The position numbers and the translations under genes are program-made. The notes beneath the pieces are model-generated. The model made no database searches. It was not told the origin of the DNA and saw nothing but the letters and a program-made list of their open reading frames with translations. Positions 1 to 9,705 of a DNA stretch of 47,448 bases are shown one piece after another. The stretch is from Zancudomyces culisetae (taxonomy: Eukaryota > Kickxellomycota > Harpellomycetes > Harpellales > Legeriomycetaceae). Location of the stretch: contig LSSK01000051.1 of NCBI GenBank assembly GCA_001969505.1, positions 1 to 47,448 on the forward strand, in the 5' to 3' direction. Each line of letters begins with the position of its first letter. Position 1 is the first letter of the stretch.

Positions 1-848
1 GCTGGAGTTGCTGCTGCTGGGGCTGCTGAGACTGGAACCGCTGATGCTGCAGTTGCTGCTTGAGCTATTGATGAAACTGTTGGCGAAGCTGCTCCAATAG
101 CTACTGTTGAAAGCCCTCCTATTTGCACCGGCTCTGCTAGAGTTTGTGAGACTACTTGCCTATTTTCTCTGGTGAGCAGCGCAATCAAATTGTTAACAGC
201 TTGCTGGATGATGTTCATAAGATTGATGTCATTGAATATTGTGTTTACGAGAGTGTTCACGCTGGTTGAATCTGTGTTGACAAAACTTAATGTATTTTGC
301 TGTTCTAACTGGCTGAGCTTGATTCTTATTTGTGTTTCAAGATTCTCAACGAATGTTTTGAGTGCATCAGGAGTCATACTGAGAATTTGTCTCTTATGAT
401 TTCTAGAAATTCCTCTTTTCATGAATCTCTTGGTAAGTAACTTGGCAACTTTTTGAACTCCTAGAGTGCAGTCACTATTCGAGCAAATAGTGTCACCACG
501 CTTAGAGTATGCTTTGGAATCTGCATGAGATGAAGGGGTTGAATGCTTATGTGTAAGGGTTTGTGGTTGTGCGCATTCAACAGAACCATCGCCTTTGTAA
601 GCATGAAGTTTTTCGTAGCTTGAATATTGTTCATTAGACTGTTGCTTGTTTGTACGTCTTTTGTATTTCTGCTTCTGCAAATATGGGTAGGAATAGGGTG
701 GTGGTGATGGTGGAAAGAAGGAAGGAGTAGTTTCCTTGTTCAGTTTCAGATCGTAGGATTTGTCGTTTTGGACTTTTCCAAAAGCTTTGGCTGGGTTGAA
801 ACTTTCTATCGCTAACACACCAAGTAGAATTTGAAATCTAACCTTCAT
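1..848 (-). CDS. Secreted precursor-like protein with multiple KR sites (partial, 3' end outside window)
   Basis: The frame runs without a stop from the ATG at 848 (minus) to the window edge, giving 282 residues and two further bases. The N-terminus (MKVRFQILLGVLAIESF) looks like a signal peptide. A proline/tyrosine-rich stretch follows at about residues 43-56. Dibasic KR pairs, candidate Kex2 sites, lie at about 64, 117, 141, 145 and 153. Between the KR at 117 and that at 141 is a short segment with two cysteines (122 and 127). The downstream part is helix-like, with leucine and isoleucine heptads, and then becomes Ala/Ser/Thr/Pro-rich, as in fungal cell-surface proteins. I recognise no named family. 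It diverges from the gene at 1716. The missing C-terminus could hold a GPI signal or further repeats. Confidence 0.7.
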   Translation of the reverse strand, partial: MKVRFQILLGVLAIESFNPAKAFGKVQNDKSYDLKLNKETTPSFFPPSPPPYSYPYLQKQKYKRRTNKQQSNEQYSSYEKLHAYKGDGSVECAQPQTLTHKHSTPSSHADSKAYSKRGDTICSNSDCTLGVQKVAKLLTKRFMKRGISRNHKRQILSMTPDALKTFVENLETQIRIKLSQLEQQNTLSFVNTDSTSVNTLVNTIFNDINLMNIIQQAVNNLIALLTRENRQVVSQTLAEPVQIGGLSTVAIGAASPTVSSIAQAATAASAVPVSAAPAAATP

Positions 849-1715
849 TTTAAATAAAAACTTAACACTGTGGTTTGGCTTATTTGATTGTTTTTGTATA
901 AAATACCAGTCCTAATGAATGGGTTATGTTATAAAAACACTTGTTTCTGTGCGTGTACTTTGAACTTTTTTTTAGTTTTCGAGGTTGATATTTATATCTT
1001 TTTTGTTTTTTTAAGAATTCTAGCATTCAACTACGTTAATAGTGTAATATCTACTATCATTAGTACTGGTCTGATTATTGTGTACACATACAAACTCATA
1101 AAAAGACAAAATGTTAATAATTAACCAATATCAAATTTTAGCAATGTATAGCAAGGTGAAATATGCTGCAATATCGATCTAATAAAACAGGGAATGGTGT
1201 GAGACCCATGATGGTTTTAGATACGCAAATGGTAATATTAAAGTCAATACGATTATAACGGCAGCCGTATATTAGTAAACATTGATAGTTGAAGAGCAGT
1301 TTGTGTAAAGATAGTTATAAATTTGAGGTATATACTGGAATCTATCTTGGAGGCTATATAATAGCCATGGGCTTCAACTCGGTGAATTAAACTAAAACAA
1401 TAAAATTGATGTATTATTAGTGCTGAACCAATTTATGAGCAATGTTCCCTGTAAATATTAACTTTAGATATTAATAGCTGTTAGTTCGGAAGTATGGCTA
1501 GGTATGGCTAGTAACTTCAAATGAGGCTGTGAATATTGAGCGAAAAATATATGTAAAGCCAGGCTGACAAAACAAAAAAAAATGCTATGTTATACCACCC
1601 GATAATTGGGCCAGTTAAATCAAAAGTGTGAATTGCTTTTGTTTTTTGTTTTTTTTTCCATTTGATTACTACAACAAAATAGAAAACGTGTATAACACAG
1701 AGTGTATATGAAACA
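849..1715. other. Divergent intergenic region (867 bp)
   Basis: AT-rich spacer between the secreted-protein gene (minus) and the gene starting at 1716 (plus). It must hold both promoters. A short plus-strand frame at 888-1124 starts at TTG and shows no coding character. I see no RNA gene. Confidence 0.6.
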
Positions 1716-3529
1716 ATGCTGAACAGACAACAGGGGAATAACAAGATAAAAAAAAGATTCAATTCGCTAAGTGAATTGCGACAGCATTTGAAAGGGCAGA
1801 AGGCCAAAAATAGCAATGGTAAAAACGAAGACGCTGTTACGAGTGAAATAGGAAAAAATACACAGGAGCGAGTAAATGACTTTTTTCTGAGCAAAAAGAC
1901 AAAGCAAACAAACGACGAAGAACACAACTCAATAAATAGTGTATCTGTGCACGAAAAAGTGCAAGAGCGAGCAAAAACTGATTTGCAAAAAAGCGAGAGA
2001 AAGGGAGAGGGTGAGGTGGAAAATAAGAATCCATTTTTGTTTGCAACGAATGCAAGTACTCGTGGTGCAGGAACAAGAAATGTGGCTATAAATAGGAGTG
2101 GGAGCGTGGGGAGTATATGTAAGGATCCGTTTGAAATTGTGGAATTTGTGGGAGCGAGTATTCAAAAAGAGGATAAAATTGATGTGAAAATCGATATTGA
2201 TATTACTATGGATACGGATATATATACCCTCAAGAGAAAGGCTGACTTCACACATCAAAGCGATAGTGCAGGTGAAGGTGAAGATGAAGGTGAAGAAGGA
2301 GATGTGGATGGGCATGGGGATGAAATGCTTGAGGATGCTAGCATGTATCGAGTAAATATGAGCGTTGTATCGAGTCTTAGCACGGACATGAAAACCAAGG
2401 AGGCGTATAGTACAAAAAAGGCAAAAAAAATTGAAAAAAATCTGGCTGTAGAGGTACTGAAATACATACTAGTAGAGAGTATTTGTAGAATATATACTAA
2501 CCATATTGACATAATATAAATGGGAAATAGAAAGCAGACAAGAGTAATGAAATGTATATAGATATTACTACAAAAAATAAAAGTGAGAAAAAAGAGGATA
2601 ATGAAGGGGAAAAGGGAAAAAACAGAGAAAGATATAGTGATAGTGATATTACTGACGTGGTTGGCGTAGTGGGAAACAATTCAATGGTGACAGAGATAAT
2701 ACGATTTATAATAAGCGAGCCAACACAAGACCTTTTGGAGATGACACAAGAACACGCAATATTAAAATACGGCAAGTACTATCAAGAGCGTGGCAACAAA
2801 TGGACGGATAAAAAGTCAGAAGCGATTGGAGAGATTTTGAATAAGCTGTGTGTATTCTATTATCAACAGGAAAATAGGGATAGAGCTGGATATGGAGGAG
2901 GGGTGATAGAAAAGGAGGAGGATGAGGAGTGGGAGGAGAGTATCAGGATGCTGGATACAATGATGAAGAGGAAGGTGGAACAAGAGAAAAGTAAATATGG
3001 AAATAGTGATAGAAATGGAAATGAAAATGAAAATGAAAATATAGAGATAAATGGAGGTGGCGGTGATGAAGAGATGTACTTTGTGGTACTTGTTGACGAT
3101 ATCGGGTATGAGTTTAAAAAATTGAAGGATAAGAGAAGGGTAAGAATATATGGGAGGGGAGTAGGTGGAGGATATATGAAAGTGCTTAGTAAAAAAGGGA
3201 TAGTGTATAAGCAAAATACGAAAGAAAGAGAAGAGGGAAAGAATAGGCGGGTGAAGGAGATAGAGAAGGAAATAGAGTTGGAAGTGGTTGGAGAGCAGAG
3301 TATTGCAAGAATTATAGAGTCCGAGATACTAAAAAGAAGAGGAAAAATGGGAATCGGGAGGGAGATAATCAGCAACGAACTATTTGTTAATGGACAATAT
3401 AAAGTACCAAAAATCGAAATCAAAAGACAAAAGACGAATTATGGTAACAAAGAATATAGAGTCGAGATAAGTAAATTAAAGATAATGAGAGATAAAGAAA
3501 AGGAAGTGATTAGTAGACATATGGAATGA
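1716..3529 (+). CDS. Unknown charged protein with a PIP-box-like motif, two exons
   Basis: Two consecutive plus-strand frames, 1716-2519 and 2552-3529, are best read as one gene. A perfect TACTAAC branch-site motif lies at 2495-2501, and the second frame is open from exactly after the acceptor TAG at 2530. Donors consistent in phase are GTACTG (2454) or GTAGAG (2472) with acceptor 2530, or GTATTT (2479) with the CAG at 2537. The product is about 578-585 residues. Near residue 50 is Q-E-R-V-N-D-F-F followed by basic residues, which fits a PCNA-interacting (PIP) box with Val at the usual Ile/Leu/Met position. The rest is very rich in Lys, Glu, Asn and Gly, with a short NENENEN repeat from 3018. 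I recognise no enzymatic domain. A replication or repair role is only a guess from the motif. Its 3' end overlaps the sterol reductase gene. Confidence 0.65.
2454..2530 (+). other. Probable intron (exact donor uncertain)
   Basis: TACTAAC at 2495-2501 with acceptor TAG ending at 2530. The donor may be 2454 or 2472. The pair 2479/2537 also keeps the frame. The two alternatives with acceptor 2530 differ by six codons. Confidence 0.5.
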
Positions 3530-4983
3530 GCTTGTAAGGGACACGGCGGCAGTATTCGTCCCAGTAGACCCCATACTTGAGGCGACAACGATCATTATCA
3601 CGGGAGATGCGGTGGACGAGGAGAACAGTCATGTAGAAGAGGTAGTAGAAGGGGATAAAGTCAAAGGAGGCGCAAGAGGCACCGAAGGCGAAACACATCA
3701 GTAGATCACCGACGTAGTTAAAGTGGCGGGAGAGACCCCAGAATCCGCAGGTAAGTAGGATGGATTTGTGGGGTTTTCCATCAGCAGTGCGATACTCGGC
3801 GCGGATAAAGGTAGGTGGTTTGCCGAAAATGAGGCAACGGCCGTTTGTTTTGCGAACAATATCCTTTTGATTGTTTGCGTTGCGGAAGATATAGTAGCCT
3901 ACAAGACCAATGGAGAGAATGAGGATAAAGTAAGGAGTGGAGAGATCGACTGGGTTGCGGAAGATGTAGAATGATTGCAGAGTGTAGGTGAAAGGTAGCC
4001 AGACACAGTCTCCCCATGCTAGATAGTAACCAAAGTGGTCGTGGGCAATGTCGATTGTGCGTAGGTACCAGTCTTCAAAGTAGAAAAAGTCGACAACGTA
4101 TATTGCGTGCAAAATGTTGAGCAAGACCATCGCATTGGTAACATAGCCAAGCTGCTTGTACTGTGCAGCACCAAAACTAAAGTTGATGAGTGTCCAAGCA
4201 ACAATACCTGGTCGGCCGTTAAATACTAGCTTGAAGTCGAACCATTGGCCAATTCGTGGGTTTAGTTCAATTCCCATACAGTAGTCGTAGATTTTTGAGC
4301 CCGAAAACTTGCGGTCTTCTGGATGTGATGGTGCGATATGTGCCTTCATGTATACAAACAGCGACAACGCCAACCCAACAATATTAGTAGCTACCAAGAA
4401 ACCTCCCCAGTGCACGCAGATGTAGTCCAACCCATATGCCTCGTTTGACAGCACGCTACCAGCTATATATACCACATGTGTGGCTATCCACACATATAAC
4501 CCATTGATTCTGTATTTCAACACATGACCAGCTGGTGTGCTTTGTCCGAGCCCAATCTTGCGCACCGGGAAGTACAGGTACATTGCAAAGTTATACACGA
4601 GCCAGCACAAATATACACATAGTGCCTCGCGGTCAGCTAGTACTACATCTGTAAAGATCTTGTATACTCCTGCTCCAATCATTTCAATCAATCCTCCATT
4701 CGTGCTGCTAACAATCTCGTCTTGGAAATTCTGCACTACGTTGAAGAAGTCCACTATTGGACCCGTTGTTATTGAACACTGGTAGTATGTGCAGCTAGCC
4801 CACAAATACGCTGCCCAAAATGGTGCAAAGGCGAACAGCCCGAGTGTCAAAGCGATTGTGATCACTGTTGCGTCTATTAGCCAGGATATTCATATTATAG
4901 CTGTTACTTTGCGAAAATTCGGGGTACTTACCTGTTGCTCTTCCCCAAAGCTCCAACTTTTTCTTTTCCTGATTCTTTGCCAT
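3510..4983 (-). CDS. DHCR7: Sterol delta-7 reductase (7-dehydrocholesterol reductase type)
   Basis: Reduces the C7-C8 double bond of sterols with NADPH; a multi-pass ER membrane enzyme of the ERG4/ERG24 family. Exon 1 is 4983-4932 (17 codons and one base) and exon 2 is 4864-3510, giving 468 residues, close to the 475 of the human enzyme. The alignment to DHCR7 recalled from knowledge is close throughout: MGIELNPRIGQWFDFK at about 214-229, then FNGRPGIVAWTLIN, WYLRTIDIAHDHFGYYLAWG and FWGLSRHFNYVGD. The family signature LLVHRISRDNDRCRLKYG lies near residue 432 and the end is PYVY. These stretches match DHCR7 rather than the delta-14 (ERG24) or delta-24(28) (ERG4) reductases. Ergosterol keeps its delta-7 bond, so this enzyme is unexpected in a yeast. 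A TATA-like GTATATAAT lies about 75-80 bp upstream (5057-5065). The 3' end overlaps the convergent gene by 20 bp. Confidence 0.93.
4866..4931 (-). other. Intron in the sterol delta-7 reductase gene
   Basis: 66 bp. The donor is GTAAGT at 4931 and the acceptor CAACAG ends at 4865. The likely branch site GGCTAAT (4882-4876) lies very close to the acceptor. Removing it joins exon 1 in phase to the conserved start of the membrane domain. An upstream TAG (4875-4874) would add three in-frame residues. Confidence 0.85.
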
Positions 4984-5665
4984 GTTTGTTTTTCTCTTTG
5001 AATTAAAAATCCAATTCAAAAAACTTTTTTATTTTCGCTTATTTTAGCAAAGAAATGTATATAATTTTTTTTATTTACTGATTTTAGATTTTTGTTTACC
5101 TTTTTATCACATTTAAAGCTGCAATAGAAAACAACATCACTCTACAACCTGAGACAAAATTCAATCAATCAGTTTCAACTAAAAGAACAAAAAAAAAAGA
5201 AAATTCTACCAATATGATTTTGTTCCATACTTTTTCCAACGTTCTTCATCGTCACCTTCCCCCCTCCCCCTTCCCCCACTTGATATATATCACATTCTTT
5301 AATACACCAAATTCTTGACGTTTGAGCCAAAAATAACCAATACTTTTCTTGTCCACCTATTCTTCACCATCGCTTTTTGGTCTTGTAATAGTACCTTGTT
5401 GGGCAATACCAATTATTTCACGTAAACCCATTCCCCAAACACACTCAAAAAATCAAAAAGAGTGCGGCGTTACAAAAAAAGGCAAAACCGAGCCTCTTTC
5501 ATTGGATGTTATCTGATATCTCAAAATAACTAGAAATGATGTCATTGATCCCAACTATAAAAAAAAAACATACAAACAAATAACGTTCGCTTTATTAGCC
5601 CATTTTCTTAGTATAGATTTGTTAATATTACAATACAAACTTAAGCTAAATAAATAAATAATTTC
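4984..5665. other. Intergenic region upstream of the sterol reductase (682 bp)
   Basis: Lies between the start of the sterol reductase gene and the 3' end of the phosphatase gene, both minus strand. It contains poly-A/T tracts, a C-rich patch near 5258-5280 and the TATA-like site at 5057-5065. I did not see a Upc2-type sterol element (TCGTATA or TCGTTTAG). Confidence 0.5.
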
Positions 5666-7411
5666 TTAGAGGTTTCGTGATTTCTTGAACTCTGTAAAGT
5701 TAGCAACTGGATCAAAAATGTTTGGGTTGTTCTTGGCATTAATATGTGCCTGAGTTTCCAGCACCTGTTTTTCGGCTATTGCTCCCCCACCTATACCATT
5801 TTCGGGTTTGTCCTGTACTTGGTGATCATGCGCATCTCCGGGCTCATAGCTGAGCTGAACAGATTCACTCTGCACGCTTGATTCTTCTTTATCACCCGAG
5901 ATAATTGATGCACCAGGATAATCTTTTTGAGACTCAGACAACTCTCTCATTCTCTTAGAATACTTGCCTTCGATCCGTGCAAGTACATTCTGCACATTAT
6001 CGATCAGTGGCTTCAGCACCTGGAACGAACACAACAGGTTCTCATCTACAACCATCATCGCCGCCGAGTTGTCAAATTCACCACAATAGTTGGGGGCGCT
6101 AAATATTGTTACTAGTTGCCGATCTGCAAAGAACTCGTAGCCGTCTTCAACGACCATATGTGCACGCACAACCAAATCGTATCCGAAATCCAACAAGAAC
6201 TTTGTAACCACTGCAGCACTGAAGCAGTATGATACGCCACGCTCGTTCGCATCCCAGTCAAGTGCCGATTCTGACGGGTCCGACCACAACAAGTCGTTCA
6301 GCACTCCCTCGTTGGGTACCTCAGTTGGCCGGCTGAGCTCACGCAGCTGCTCAACGTTCTTGAGTGATGGTGACAACCCGCCGTGTACACAAAATATGCG
6401 ATCATTGACAACCGCTGCCACTGGCAATCGATCAAACAAGTCGACAAACGCTTTCCATACCTTGATATTGCTGCGCCGTTTGCATTCATCAAAGAACCCA
6501 TACACCTTAGTTACGCTACTACTCTCGTGGTTGCCGCGCAACAAGAAAAAGTTGTTTGGATACTTGATTTTGTAGCTCAACAGCAGTAGTATTGTCTCAA
6601 GCGACTGCTTGCCTCTATCTACGTAGTCGCCTAAAAATAAATAATTTGAACGTGGCGGAAACCCACACTTGTCAAATATTCTAATCAAATCTGCATACTG
6701 TCCATGAATGTCACCAACAATTTTAACAGGCCCAACCAACTCCAATAACATTGGTTGACTCGAAATGGCTGCACTTGCGTTGGCGCATATAGACTCGATT
6801 TCACTACTCTTCATGTTAACTTTTTTGTTGATTTTTCCCGAAAATCCATCCGAGAGCAACCGGTTGATAATTTCGTCAATATTTATTGCACTTGGCTTCT
6901 TATCGTTTGACCCACCTCCGTCTTTTCCGCCCCCACCTCCTACCGTTCCAGATGTAAGTGATCCCAGCCATGTTTTTCCCTCGGTTAGCCTCCTCCCGAA
7001 CCCCTGGGACTCCTTTTCTCCCCCTTCCCCCTCCCCTTCCTTCTTTCCCTTCTCTGCCAAAAGGTTCAATCCCGTGTCTGTGCTCATCGATCTTTGCTTG
7101 GGCTCAGATCCTCCCGCATTTTGCGCTCCGAAATTTGTCTTCTCGCCCACTCCTGAATCCATCCCTGCGCTTCCCCCTTGCTCCACTTTCCCCTTATTGT
7201 TAAATTGCAATTGTTGGAACATTGGATCTACACTGCTCAGCTCCGAATCTCCATGTGATGATTTTGCTTTCCTTAAATTGACTTTGCTGAAAGGATTGTT
7301 GTTTTTTTTTCCTGCCTCCCCTCCTTGGAGAGATTTTGTTTTATGCAGTGCCAAGGAATCTGCTCTCTTGACGCCACCACCAATTCCATCCTTAGCTGGT
7401 GTATTTCCCAT
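5666..7411 (-). CDS. PPZ1: Ppz-type serine/threonine protein phosphatase
   Basis: A PP1-related metallophosphatase; in yeast Ppz enzymes act at the plasma membrane in salt tolerance, potassium transport and cell integrity. The 581-residue protein starts MGNTPA, fitting N-myristoylation at Gly2, followed by a low-complexity Gly/Ser/Lys-rich region to about residue 175. The catalytic domain spans about 178-470 with metal and active-site motifs GDIHGQ (233-238), GDYVDRG (261-267), GNHE (293-296), HGG (343-345) and RAH (416-418), then [24 protein letters not shown] has Met where PP1 has Gln, as in Ppz proteins. Two oddities: GNHE is followed by Ser where PP1 and Ppz have Cys, and about 110 residues follow the catalytic core, longer than in typical Ppz. 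The N-terminal half is not conserved enough to exclude a related fungal PP1-like group. Confidence 0.88.
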   Translation of the reverse strand: MGNTPAKDGIGGGVKRADSLALHKTKSLQGGEAGKKNNNPFSKVNLRKAKSSHGDSELSSVDPMFQQLQFNNKGKVEQGGSAGMDSGVGEKTNFGAQNAGGSEPKQRSMSTDTGLNLLAEKGKKEGEGEGGEKESQGFGRRLTEGKTWLGSLTSGTVGGGGGKDGGGSNDKKPSAINIDEIINRLLSDGFSGKINKKVNMKSSEIESICANASAAISSQPMLLELVGPVKIVGDIHGQYADLIRIFDKCGFPPRSNYLFLGDYVDRGKQSLETILLLLSYKIKYPNNFFLLRGNHESSSVTKVYGFFDECKRRSNIKVWKAFVDLFDRLPVAAVVNDRIFCVHGGLSPSLKNVEQLRELSRPTEVPNEGVLNDLLWSDPSESALDWDANERGVSYCFSAAVVTKFLLDFGYDLVVRAHMVVEDGYEFFADRQLVTIFSAPNYCGEFDNSAAMMVVDENLLCSFQVLKPLIDNVQNVLARIEGKYSKRMRELSESQKDYPGASIISGDKEESSVQSESVQLSYEPGDAHDHQVQDKPENGIGGGAIAEKQVLETQAHINAKNNPNIFDPVANFTEFKKSRNL

Positions 7412-9705
7412 TTTTTTTCACCCTTTCACTCTTTCTTTCCCTTTTTGTTTGCTTGTTTACCTTTGACTTTATTTGCTAGTTTCCTCATACATTTGCGGCT
7501 CACGCTTGCAATGACGTTTGCAATAAGTTTTCAGATCCTCTTAATTTAACTTTTTTTTATTTCTGTATATGTTTACTGAGCAGCTTTGAAATTCTTGGCT
7601 CGCATTTACCTAGCACCTCATTTATTCTATAGCTATAACTATCGAACTCCAATTATATTAGTACTCCCAAATCCTGTCATTCAATCTAAATACACTTAAT
7701 TGCTCTTTATCTATCTTTGATAAAAAAAAACCAGTGTAGATTTTTTATCGTTCTGATATTATAAATGTTTATATCCCTATTTCGGATCTATTTGTGTTGC
7801 TTTTATAGCTATGTTTGTAGCACTCCAAAAGCTAGTACACTGGTGGCTAGAATTAAAATTTATAATTCGAAATTAAATGGTCTGATAACTTATTAATAAC
7901 TTTACTAATATTCCAAAAGCATATATGCACTCTCTATACACTACTTTATTTCAATTTTGTTTTTTGGTTTAGGTTTAGGTAGTTTTATTTTTTCTTTTGC
8001 TTCATAATTGGTGGCAGGTTTTCATTTTAAATTATTGACCATTGACTATTCTGCTATTTGCTTTGCTATTTCTGCCCATTCACTAATAAAATGCGAAATA
8101 TCAAATGCGATTCGAAATTCAATTTAGCTTCATCTCGTGGTCTACAATCTCCTTTCTTTGAACCCACTCCCCCAAAATTATCCAAATAATGTTATCAAAT
8201 CTTGAAATTTAATACAAAAAAACAGGACCAGCAGATAACCAGAGGCAGTGTATGGTGTTTACAAAGATAAAAATGTGCCTGTGTATGTTTTCAGAGGTCG
8301 GGTAAAGAAGAGCAAGAGCTACCTATCTCGCTCTGTGGATAGGCAGATCCAGACTGGTGGTGAATATCTTTGTTGTAAGTAGGGTGTACCTAAATTCATG
8401 CACCACAAGCTGCCGTTTTCCTCTCCCAGGATTGATAAAACACAATCATCCCTTTATTTTATTTTATTTTACAACCAAACGCTGCAAACGATAATACTTC
8501 CAGTTACATCTTGGTTCTGTTTGCCCTTTTGATAGGAAAGCGCCTCGGACTGCTGTATCACTTACACGCTTTTCCCCCATTTTCAAAAAATGTTGAAATC
8601 AGAAAAAAATAAATAGGTAAATCAGATATCACGCCTTTTTTTTTTGTTCAACTTTTTTATTCAAGCCTATTAGTGCTCTGTTGTTATAAATTACTAGTAA
8701 ATAAATAAACAAATGCGGATATTTGAACAAATAACCTGTGTGTTCGCGGGACTGATATCGAATAGGATATGGTTTGTATACTCAGGCTTAAAGTTGTCAA
8801 ATAAACGTGCATTTAAATCAAATGAAGTAAAGTACATTTATAATTCGACTATGGAGCCCCGCCAATTCTGCAATTCACGCATAAGAAGCGAACCTAAATG
8901 TTAAATGTGTTTCCGCCCTGAAATTTCTCCGCATCCATTGGGCAAATAATCCTAATGCCTGTGAAGTCAACAATCGTGCTATGCGTTTTATCTGTTTTTC
9001 TGTATTTTATTAAGCTGGCAAAGATAACAACAAAATATTCGACTCGATTAAACGTGCCATGCAATCAAGTCATCCACCTTATCCCTGCATCAACTTTTGT
9101 TTTCGCTCATTCACACATCTTGATCTGTGTTATACGTTGCATAACACAAGCACGTACCGTGTGGGAACACAGGTGTCCTCCTCCTATACCCCTCCCTCAT
9201 TACATTTTCCTATTCCACACAAATATGTGTACACTTTTTTTAATTTTTTTTTACTGTTTTATCTAATTGCAAGCATAGATGAAGTTCTCTTAAATAACGA
9301 GCCAAACTTATCCAGTTCAACTTTTGTGATTATCACATGACAGCATTTCTTGTTCCATTTTAGCAAATCGGCCAGTTGTAGATGAGTTTGCGAATAATTA
9401 TAGGCGCCATTGTTGATGATAATCTTGTTTCAGTGTTGACAGTTTAAACCTATCTGATTTGATTTTGTTTACACCACCTCCCCCTTTTTTTGAAGGCTTT
9501 CTGGTACAGATTCTCTGTGTAGATATTCTCCGTTTAAAACCACATCTCATCCTGTATTAAAGTAAATAAGGTCTATAAAAATAACAAACCGAAAACTTCA
9601 CCGCTTTGCAAATCCATATACAGTGCTAAGCGATTTCAGTCTTTAATATACGGTTTTCATGCTCAATAAATTAATCTTTAATAAAATACGAATTTATATT
9701 TGACA
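7412..9705. other. Divergent intergenic region (2.3 kb)
   Basis: Separates the phosphatase gene (minus) from the Tda10-like gene (plus). It is AT-rich with pyrimidine tracts. Open frames at 8713-8904 and 8955-9266 look non-coding. A small hairpin, CCTATC (8322-8327) with GATAGG (8338-8343), lies in a slightly GC-richer patch. I see no tRNA or other RNA gene. Confidence 0.5.

Noticed and set aside
1837-3423. Several antisense frames opposite the PIP-box gene
   Set aside because: They are Ser/Phe/Ile-rich mirrors of Lys/Glu/Asn-rich coding DNA.
8955-9266. 103-codon plus-strand frame with a hydrophobic start
   Set aside because: Pyrimidine-rich DNA gives hydrophobic residues by chance; there is an overlapping alternative frame and no conserved pattern.
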